The notes under the pieces: generated by a model
Told to the model about the DNA's origin: nothing
The model's input: only the letters and a program-made list of their open reading frames with translations
The model's database searches: none
Assembly: GCA_002633005.1 (NCBI GenBank)
Contig: NMRA01000090.1
Span: 867,500 to 929,499, forward strand
Direction: 5' to 3'
Origin: Phoronis australis
Taxonomy: Eukaryota; Phoronida; Phoronidae
DNA length: 62,000 nt
Made by a program: the position numbers and the translations under genes
Shown: piece by piece, positions 1-10,600 of the stretch
Position numbering within the stretch: position 1 is the first letter of the stretch
Layout: each line of letters opens with the position of its first letter

Positions 1-1359
1 GGCAGGGCAGAGTATATTAGCCAGGAATTTGCCATGAATTTCACACCCCGGCCGAACCACCTAGCGTGAGAGATTCAAAGTGAAAAAAACAACAAAAAAC
101 ATGTCAGACAAAAGACTGTGCTTGGCAGTTAACAAAAGAGCCAGATGTTATCACAAGCTCACGACCTTCTATATGTCTGGTAAGTTGCTGGGCGGGCCCA
201 GTCATTCCGTGCCGCTTTCGGGCTCCAATGTATTGATGCTCCTTTGTTTGTAAAGCGCCCCTTTCGGAAATCTTCATGCTCTTCGGTGTTAGAAATAAGA
301 ATCAATAATATCCCGCATGGATTGAGTCACGTTAATTTCGTGCTTGTCAGCGGTTTCGTCAGGAATAATTAAGGACCCGTGTTTCAGCAGTGTTTCAAAA
401 CGACGCTATTCGTGATAGAGCAACGATGGGGAACCCATGTTTCGACCTTTAGACCACGAGACTGTGTATTTTATTTTGGCCTGTAACTAGTAACGAGCCA
501 ATGATTGAATGAATCAAACTCAAAAGTAAGATCATCGATATCGTAATGTCTAACACAGCTCTGTCAGGTTGTGCAGTAGGGCCTACCAATAATCAGTACC
601 TCCGTTTAAACTGGTTGTAGAGATGGTGACCATCCCATTGGTCTTCCATTCGCCAGAGGCTTTTAGGAGAATTACGCTTCACAGTGATCGTCTAAGTCCT
701 GTGCTGCATTGCCTTTGGGCATGGTAGCCTTGGTAGGCTTGGTACAAAGCTGTATACTAAGAATTTTGACCAGTGCTGTTTACTGTTGTAATGGTAAAAC
801 TAGAGGTAAGTAGGTGCCCAAAGCCCACCGTATCATCTAGAGCACTGAACGTAACTTACGGTGCGTAGGCACTACGTTTAAATGCCAAAAGGTGGTTGGC
901 TGCGCCTACGTGCGCCTATGCCCCACTACAGCACTAATATTGACAGGTCTTCATACAGCTAGCTGGCTGGCTAGGGTCGAGGGAACGTTAGCCTAGGACA
1001 GGAAGCCTTTGATGTCATTAATTCTTTCCAACTCGAACAAATACTCCCGTAATCAAACTTTTATTTTGAATAATCTTGTTCAGTTGCCCAAATCTGCTCG
1101 TGCCAGGGGTATGACATCCACCTTCTGGATGCACAAGATCTGGTTGGAATGATTCTCAAATAGAGGACTGTCGTACCAATTTTGCACTCCCTTATGGGCA
1201 TGAAAAATGACGGTATGTCATTTAGAGTTATCGCAACTGTTGGTACATAAAAATATGCTTTTAACTACCATTGTAGGTTGGGACAAAATGTGCAGTCCTT
1301 TAAGCATGGCATTGTGGTCCCCGGCTGTAAACCTGATTCTTATAATTTTACCATTCCAG
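1..1359. other. 5' flank of the SLC22 gene
   Basis: No coding exon can be supported here. The stretch is AT-rich non-coding DNA that presumably holds the promoter and any 5' UTR exon of the SLC22 gene. A polypyrimidine run ending in AG at 1358-1359 looks like a splice acceptor, which suggests the first coding exon is preceded by a non-coding exon somewhere upstream. I could not place that exon or a TATA box. Positions about 948-1140 match a dispersed repeat that recurs near 43015-43310. Confidence 0.5.
948..1140 (+). repeat. dispersed repeat, copy 1 (partner near 43015-43310)
   Basis: Read by eye, this block and one in AP3B intron 1 share the order of a GCTAGCTGGCT motif, a TAGGCTTAGGA-like motif, a TTTAATTCYTTCCAACT motif and a GCCAGGG-TAT-GAC motif, with small indels between. 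The similarity is old and imperfect. No terminal repeats or coding were seen, so the class is unknown. Confidence 0.45.
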
Positions 1360-1385
1360 GATTATCTTGGCAGCACAGGTGAACG

Positions 1386-1691
1386 ATGTCTGAATTTGAA
1401 CAGGTGCTTGACCAGCTGGGCTCCTTCGGCCCATACCAGATACGTGTCTTTGTTCTTGTCAGTCTGTTTGAGACGCCTGCAGCATGCGCCATGCTGTTGC
1501 CCATATTTGTTGGTGCTGCTCCTGAGTGGAATTGTCCGGAAATGGACCTAGCCAGCAATGTCACCGAATTATCTGACAACGGAACCGCTGGAAGTGTAAC
1601 ATATAATGTGACGAAAAACCAGTGTATGGCGGATGGAAGGCTGTGCGATGGTGTTGTGTACTCATCGCAGTTCACCTCAGTTGTTAGTGAA
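1386..1691 (+). CDS. SLC22: SLC22 coding exon 1 (residues 1-102)
   Basis: It encodes the start, TM1 and the glycosylated extracellular loop, ending ...TSVVSE in phase 0 before donor GTACGT. Confidence 0.9.
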
Positions 1692-4600
1692 GTACGTGAA
1701 TGAATGATGGTTTGTGGGAAAGTTGTAGCAAAAAGGGGGGGAGGGGGAAAGGAAANCAAGATTACAAAATAGTAAAAATAAAATGACTAGCGACGGTTCT
1801 AAAATCGCTCGAAACGTGGTGAATATTTTAATATGTTTTAGTATCGATGCTCGTAGTTTTATTTTTACTATTTTATATTTGTATCTGTCGGTGACTGTAC
1901 GGCATCTCAGCATCTACTTGAATTATTTATTAACATAATTCAGTTTGGTTGGTTCTAGGTGCCCTTGTTATTAATGCTGAAAGCAGAAGCCTAGCTGATT
2001 TGGAGGCCCAAAAATCTGCTTCTCTAATCTGCGCTAAAATAATGTTAAGACTGTATTTAAGATGCTGGAAAATCTATGTATATTAGTGGAAGTGTTGAAA
2101 GTTCCTCGTTTCAGTATCTGAATAATGTCCTCCATGTGCAATATATCTGTATCAGAATGAGGCAACACTCGTCATTGAAAATTCATTCATGTCGACATGT
2201 TTCTACCATTTATATCTGTTCTACGCCTTTGTGTTGTTTTATCACAGAAAGTAGGTGGCTGAGGATTTTTTGTCTCCAGAAGTTGCTCTCCTTATTTATC
2301 TGGCGAATTTTATGAGACACAATCGAGTACTCACAATAAGTTGAATTTTTTTGACCAATTTTTTTCCTACATATGAGCACACCCCCAGAAATTGCTTTCG
2401 CGTTACATCTAGGTTCCCATTCACTTCCCTGCATGCATTCACTACTAAGACTGATCTCAGAGGAGTGTGCTTGATTGCCAGCCAGTAAAGCCAGGATTTG
2501 AACCTGTGTCTCCCAAAACGGGAGTCCAAAGCTGAAACCAGTGAGTCACACTGTCTCCTCCGTCAATGCTGAGGTCATTCTCAGAATGCTAGTTAGGTGT
2601 ACTTGCAGTCACGTGATGAAATTTCTGACTTGGGCCCCGTAATACTTCATCATGAATTTCAGAAAGAGGGTACTGACCTACATCACAGTCCATGATCCTG
2701 TCGCCAATTTGCTAGTTAATAGACATGTTTTTTTCTGGTACGCCAAAGCATCCATTGTGTCTCATGAAATTCGCCTGATATTTGACTGCCCAGTGCCCAG
2801 TGGCACTAATTTGTCTCATTGTTACTGACTGCCATCTTCCAGTGGAATCTGGTCTGCTCCCAGTCTCACATCAGCGATCTCATCACTACTATTCAAATGC
2901 TTGGCGTGCTCATTGGAGCCTGCGTTGCTGGGCAACTCGCCGATCTGTTTGGCAGGAAGAAGATCCTCTTCATTTTCTACGCTGGCCTCCTCGTGGTGGA
3001 GCTGTCCTCTGCTTTCACATACGCTTGGCAGTTGTATGCGGTGGCCAGGTTCTTCATTGGTGGTCTGGTTGGGGGTTAGTAACGGCCTGTTTGCAGTATG
3101 TAATATATACAGTACTAGCCAAAAGTATTCAAACAAAATGATATGCAATTCCCCATCATGAGGGCTAGAACGGAAACCAAACTGATGGTTGTGACCAAGA
3201 ATAAATGGGACAGTAAAGTTAGTAAGCTGGCTAAGCCATTCTGGAAGAAAATATTTGCTGCCCTAACAGTTATTATCAGCAATTTTGTGTTAACAGAATT
3301 AGCCATTATGATGGGAAAATGATATTTTGTCGGATTACTTTTGTCTTGTACTGTATGATGTAGTACAAATGTTAGTGGTGACATTTGAAAGGGAACATTA
3401 CAGTGGATATCAATGCTAGTAGAATTTTCCCGGCCTGCGGGTTACATGCACATTGGACATACTGCTTATAATTCTTGATTGGCTATTTTTATGGCTAATA
3501 TACATTTATTCAGTAACAAAGCCTCCGGCCCTTGTTACAATCAAATCATCAAAATACAACACAGGTAAGTGCTAAACACTAAAAGTACGCTTGAATGCGA
3601 AATGAACGTATTTACATGTTGACCATATATTAGGATTTTTTTGCTCCGTAGTCATGAGTCTCTTGAATTTTATAACATTTTAGCTTCATGCTGGCAAATA
3701 CCGTTTCCTAAGGTCATCGTAGAATGGACAATCGGTAACGAAATGTCATTCTGACTGGACACACACTCCTAACGATAATGGGGTAATTTCGTGAAACTGA
3801 AAAACTTCATTAAGTGTACAGTACAAGTCAAAAATTGATCAGACAAAGTGACCCTGAATTTGCCATTGTGACGGCTGGGCAAAAATCGAGTTCATTGTCA
3901 AAGTAAACTTTCTTCTTGACCAAGAATGAAGAGTGTTAACAGGAGAGTTATTAGTGTGGCTAAGCTTTTCTGTAAATTGAATTTTGACACCCCAGTATTT
4001 CTTTTTCCAGTCTTTTTTGCTGTTAACAGTAATAGCCGTAATGGTGGGGAAAAGGTGTTTTGTCTAATTTCTTTTGTCTTGGGCTGTAAGTCTTTTAGTA
4101 TGTCTATTCAACATGTTGTCATGCCATACCACCTTATTCACACAGTCGCCATGTTACAAAGAGCCTCCTTTTAGGTTTTAAAAAACAATGCATTCTGTGC
4201 TTAGTCACAGCACAAAATGTGATTTTTTTTACGTGCCTCGTTATAGTGTTATGTCTCAATTGTTGTTTTTAAGCCCATAGAGAGTCTCTTTTTAAAATGA
4301 CTACTGCCTTAATTTCTCCTACACCTCTGCTGTTTATCTGCATCCTAGTTTGTATCGCAGCTTCTTTTTCAGGTTTGATGGTCGTTAACTTTGTGCTGCC
4401 CATTGAGTTTGTGACCCCCAAGTGGCGCACCCTGTGTGGATGTCTGGGATTCTGGGCCGTGGGCATAATGTTGATGGCGTTGCTAGGTTACCTGGTGCGC
4501 GATTGGCGCCATCTGACCATCGTGTGCAGTACAATTGGGATACCACTGTTGTTCACCTGGTGGTATGCCTTTTCACATTGTTTTTACCAGCAATTTTTAC

Positions 4601-7600
4601 GGAATTATCAAAATTAGCCATCATGACATGAAACGGTATTTTGTCTGATTACTTTTGTCTTGTACTCTATGTATTTTATAAGTGTATTCTTGTATCTTAT
4701 TGACTACAACATTCCTCTCGTGCTAGCAGTGGTGGCCCAGCGTGCATGTTTTGTATGCTTTTGTTTAGTTGGATATAAAAATATAATTGGCTGTCATGTG
4801 TAAAGAAATATGCCTAGCGGGCAACTTTTGAAATCTCGGTATTTCAGTTTTACGGTGTCGCATCTTTGCCATTCCTAACCGATTTTGTATCATATGCTAT
4901 TTTTTCTTTGTATCCTGGCGTTAACAGTTTGGCTCATGATCTTAGTTTCTCAGTAATAACCATGGTTCCTAGGCCTGGTAAACTGTGTTCAGCAATTCAT
5001 GCTGAACTCACAAGCCCAGGTCTCCAATTTACAAACACAGTTTATAAACTCTTAAAACATGGCTTATGCACCCTAAAACACAATTCTCCAACTCACAGTC
5101 TCATGCACAGTCTCACAAGCATGGCTCTCAAAGTCCGTGTACTCTGTGAACCCTGTGAGTCGGAACCTAATTTTGTTTTGTTTTAAATGTGAAAGCTGTG
5201 TTGTCTGGCTCCCTGTGTACTGTTTGCTTCAGACATGTAAGCTGTATTCAGGAGTGTAACGGTCATAATGTTGCTGTTTCTTGCCCCCTATTTGCCCCTA
5301 TTTGCATGTAGAGTCTATATGTCCTGCATAATCTTGTGAGCATAATCAATGACAGTAAAATTCTTTAACAAGTAAGAAAAAACTGCATATTTCTACGTTT
5401 TTGTAGTAAATGCTTGAAACAAATTCTTCATGATGGCTATACCTCACAAAGATGTTGAACCAAGTTTTCTTCATTTTTGTCCATAGGTCTTAATGGAACA
5501 AATTTCTGCTGGTCAACCATTGTATGTCCTTAACTCTATAATTTGTACCGCCCATTCTTACTCACCTGTAGGTGGATCCCAGAGAGCCCTCGGTGGTTAG
5601 TACAACGAGAACAATTTAAGGATGCTGAAGATATCCTCGTCGAGATGGCTAACTTTAACAAGAAACCTGTGCCTGCATTTGATGGTCTAGAAACATATGC
5701 AAAGGTATTTCTACAGCATTACTTTGTTTATTTATCAACAAAGAAATTCTGTCAAAATGGATGAAAGATTGACGGATTGCCTCAACTTGATTTGTGAGCC
5801 CAATTTTTTACATTTTTATGCTAATATTGTATGTAGTGGAATTCAGTTTTAATTGTTATAACTTCAGTGCATTTGTAGTTTCAAAAGATTTACTAAAAAA
5901 TAGTTGATAATTGGCAAAAATTGTCTTTAATGGCTTTTTTGTCGAGAATAAATGTCAGGAATTATACACTCTGTGTGAATGCTGTTGATAAGGACTATCT
6001 GAATGTCCAATTTGAGAGACTAGTATTACATCAGAAAAAAATATGAAAACTCTTGATTTATTTTGAGAGGCATTTTTTCGCATGGGAGAATTTTTAAAAT
6101 TTTTGGGCCCATTGGTGTTATTTTCTTTGGCGAAAAATGTTTGCATTTATGTCAAGGCTGTGTGGGCCTTGCTTGAAATGATGACAGTGGTCACTTACAG
6201 GGCTCTGTAGTGGAAATTAAAGAAACTGGTTCTCTGTAACTTCCTAAAACCGCTCTGTGGTGGTGGCGTATTACAACTATTATTAAAATCTCTTGGTCTT
6301 TTTACACCGACGTCTAATCTATATACTACACTGTCACGACGTTTCGGTCGGTCTCTTCTCTGGCCATCATCAGGTGTTCCCGCGTTCTATTATGTGCGAG
6401 GCAGGATTTGAATCCATGACTTCTGAAACTACAGATGATTCGAGTCCAGCACCTTAACCACTACACCACTGAGTCATCCAACAGTTCAAGAATTTATTGC
6501 GTAGTGCCATAGTTTTCATTAACTTTGTGTGTGTGCACAAAGATGTTAAATGTTATCAAACTGAAAATTAGGAAAAACCTTCAAACTTATGCTAGTATAG
6601 ACTTCTTGGTAATGTGTAAACCCGTGCTTTCTGGTAACTGTACAGCATTTGATGGGTGCTCCATGGGTGACTATATGAATTTCTTCCCATGTCCAAGTTC
6701 AGTTAATTTGTCTTCTCTCTCCAACATCTTTGTGTTATTCTGGTCTATTTTTACAATAATTCATATCGCCTAGTGAAACACAGTCACTGAAACCGTTACT
6801 TAATTTTGTCAGTACCCAGCTTTCTCTAGGTCACTGTCAGTGGCATACTATTTTACAGCGAGAAATAGAAAAGAGGCATCATGCTAATAAGTACAGCTAC
6901 TGGCATTTGTTTGAATCATGGCAAGTTGCCAAAACATCGCTGATAGCCATGTTTGCCTGGTAAGTACGACACTCGTTTGAGTTCAGTAGGTGTAATTACA
7001 AATTCAAAATTCAATCAAATTTGAAAGTACAACTGAAAATTTCAATCATAAATATGTGAGCAGTACTAAGCTCACCTTGTGGAGACACTGTGGTAATCAT
7101 TTTGTTATTAATAACTTACAATAATCTATAAGGTATTATACTTTGTTTACAGATCTTGGCATTTAGCCAAATATTTACAGAACTATAGACTTTAACACGG
7201 TAAAACTAAATATTTTGTGAAAGCAGAAAGATTGTCAAATTTTATTGTCGAATGGTTACTCAACCAATCTGCAATGAATTAGGTCACATCTTTTAGCAAA
7301 AAAGAAAGGTGCATTGATAGCAAAACAACTAGTACATGAATCAATAACATCAAATTTTATCTAATACAAATTTAAAGGTGACATCACAAAAACACTGTCA
7401 CAGTTTAACAAAGTGTATTTTTGTTTACGTTTTATGCAGCTTAAGTTTTTTTGTGAAAATCAAATCTTTTATTTGATAGCACCTCATGCAAAAATGAGAT
7501 AAGTGCACAAAGCATACCATCTGAAAGTTTCATAGGAATCCAATATTCCGTTTCTGAAATATGTTCCTAAGCGAGCCAAATTTGGACACTTTTCTAGGGT

Positions 7601-10600
7601 TCTGCGGGACCTTTATCTCTTTTTTTCGTTTCACCCTTAGGTTCACAAGCAGTGCTGTGTATTACGGCATCAATCTCAACGTGAAGAACCTTGCAGGTAA
7701 TATCTACCTGAACGTGTTCTTGTCAGGTATCGTGGAGATACCTGTGCTTATTCTGGTGCTCTTTGTCAACAACAAGTGAGTACTTCCTATTTGTTGTGGT
7801 TACATCGGATTGATTACGGTTGCATATTGTAATGAACAATACAATGGAGCCCATACTGGATAATAGAATTATATATACCGGTTATTGTCATGAAATGTCA
7901 CAAAATTGAAAATAACATGCACAATGTCATGTGTTATTGTCATATGTGTTATTGTCATATTTCTGGACATTTTCAATTCTCACCCGCTTATTAGCATATT
8001 TACTACCTGAATGTTTGCTTTTCCATCTAAAAATCGGCCCAATTCATCTTCAATTCAACTGCCGATTGGGAACTTGTCAGCGGAATAAAAATTGGCCGTT
8101 TGCTGTTTAGCTGTCTTACACTCAGACTCTCCACTTAGCATGAGCAGCCTATGAGAGTGGTTATGGTCAACGAAGAGTCAGAACGAACTGTCGTAATTGA
8201 CACGGAAGCGGGGGTGGGTATAACATTAAGGGGGCTCCGCTGTATGACCTCATATCGATATTCGAAGCAATATGAAAATGTGACAATATTTTAACATCAT
8301 GTATGCGTGGAAGTAAAGTACATTTGGTTATAACAAAACAATCTGGAGAATTGTGCATTTTCATTGGCCTCATGTTATACATTGGGAAATAAATATAATC
8401 ATGGTAAACTATATATTAGCTGTCGACATTATTAGCCGAGGTTGGTGCGCCGAATAAGTATTTTCGCGAGGCTGAAGTTTTTACACGGCATGTTGAAGGT
8501 TCACCCACCCTGTTTGTCTATGCCAAATTCTTTACCATGCAGCTTCTGTGTCACACTATCATCATGCAATTAAGCTTTTGGATTATTGCACGGGCACAGT
8601 TATTGTCTATAGTTGTGACACAGTTATGGTATAGCCATATCAAGACGTATCTGGTGGCCTTTAATTTGTCATCAAGAGAAGACAGGATTGTTATTGTTTG
8701 AAAAGTACTGTTTAGCTCTTCAATATAAAACTTTCATAATTAAGAAGAATTCACACTAAATCGTCAGGAAACATGCTGCTCTGACATTTCACTTATTTTT
8801 GACGAGATAGTTCTACCAAACTACTCTCATGCCTCTATTGTGTGTCGTCTAAATTGACCTCTTTTCATGGACACGTCGAATTATCATGTCGTACGTTTCA
8901 GGATTGGCCGCCGGTGGACAGTGTTTATGTTAATGTTGACTACAGGTGTGTCGTGTTTAGCCATCCTTATCCTAGATCTTGCAGGTGAGTGACACTATTC
9001 TTTTCGTGTAGTTTTGTTTTAGTTTGTGAACAGTTAAAAGCCTAGTAGATATATTTCGCATGATCAGCCAGCCATGCCTACTTAGCACATGACCGTTAAG
9101 TGCTACCTCACATTTTTTAAGTGGCAACTATGCTTAGTGGTTGGGCAGAAATTGCTGTTAAATAAGGTGATAAGATTTTGTTACCATGTAAACATAGGTC
9201 TGCAATAAAATATCTTGGATGTGACATATTTTTACTAATCTGAACATGCTAATGAACCTCTAGATTTGCCCTTAGCTAGTTAGAAGACGCACCAAATGTT
9301 TACATGCTTACTTCACCGCTATGTCCAATTTCTGAACGTGGTGTCCTAGCTAAGGAATCTAAATTCGAGCTCTGGACGCCTTCTGGACGGAGGCCTGGAA
9401 ATCGGCATATGACATGCTCTTAAATTCGTCATCATAATGTCATTTTCAACCCTCTGGCTACTGCTGTTGTAGTCCATGGGAACTCAACATTAAAATGCAG
9501 ATTTCTCTTAAAATAACTAGAAAATGGCGAAAAGGCTTGGTTATGGATTTATGTCATCAGTTAGTAAATATTTTAGATTATTTTTAGACTTGGAATCTTT
9601 CAGTTCATGTTCAAGTTGGTAGGTTGGAATTTTCCTTTTTTAAGAGTATTTCCTCTTTTTTGGTTTCAATTTCCTCTTTTTTGATTTCAAATTCCTCTCA
9701 TTTCGTTTTCAGTTTCCTCATTCTTGTCTTTTTTATCATTATTTTAACTTCATTCATGCAAAACCGTTTATTTCAGTTAAATTTTATAACACAAAACATA
9801 CTTCTATCACACAAGCCTATTTATTTGTGGAACGATACTTCACCTTGAAAATTTTCCGCTTTTTTGCTATTGGCCATTCCAAGCCGGGATTCAGCTCTCA
9901 AGTGGTCTTAGTAGTTTCACAGTTGTCTGTTAATTGTAAATCATGTTTGCTAACTTGGTAAAGTAAGTGGTAAATCAATTGGAGGATCTCAGAAATAGGT
10001 ACACTGTCATCTGTACTTGATTTCCTGTGATATTGAGTGCCACCATGCTACAGTGTATTCTAATTCTTCTACAAGTACGCGAAATACTTGCTACTCATAC
10101 CACAGTTGTGAAATCCTAAACTTATTTCATGTAAAAGTATCTGTGCCAAAATTGTTAGTTTTTCGATTTTTCATGTTGTTCAGATTTGTCTTTGATGTGC
10201 TAACAATTTCGTTGCAAAAACTTTATTCAGCCATTAAGAAGTGGAAGCCAAAGTCAAAATATTTTGCTTAAGTCTTAAGTCACTGTTCCTGAAGCAGACC
10301 CCAGACTGACATCTGCATTTGAAAACTGTCGTAATATGCTGCACGTGAAAGAACAGCTGCTAAGGTTTGCATAGATACTGATGTCTTTTTAAATGACGCT
10401 CAGTCCTCTTATATGTGCAGGTAAATCGCCTGTCCATGGGACTCTGGTAATCATCTTTGCCCTCATTGGTAAGGCAGCCATTGCTGGAGGTTGGGCGGCA
10501 GCTCAGGTGTTGTCGGCGGAGGTTTTCCCCACCCTGGCCAGGTATGGGTTTGACATTAATTGGACAGAGGTCCCTGAGAACCCGTCTTGAACACTTGTGA

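Noticed and set aside
6395-6479. A tRNA gene (A and B boxes present)
   Set aside because: No closing acceptor stem and a SINE tail follows; the same reasoning applies at 2395, 32226 and 60255.
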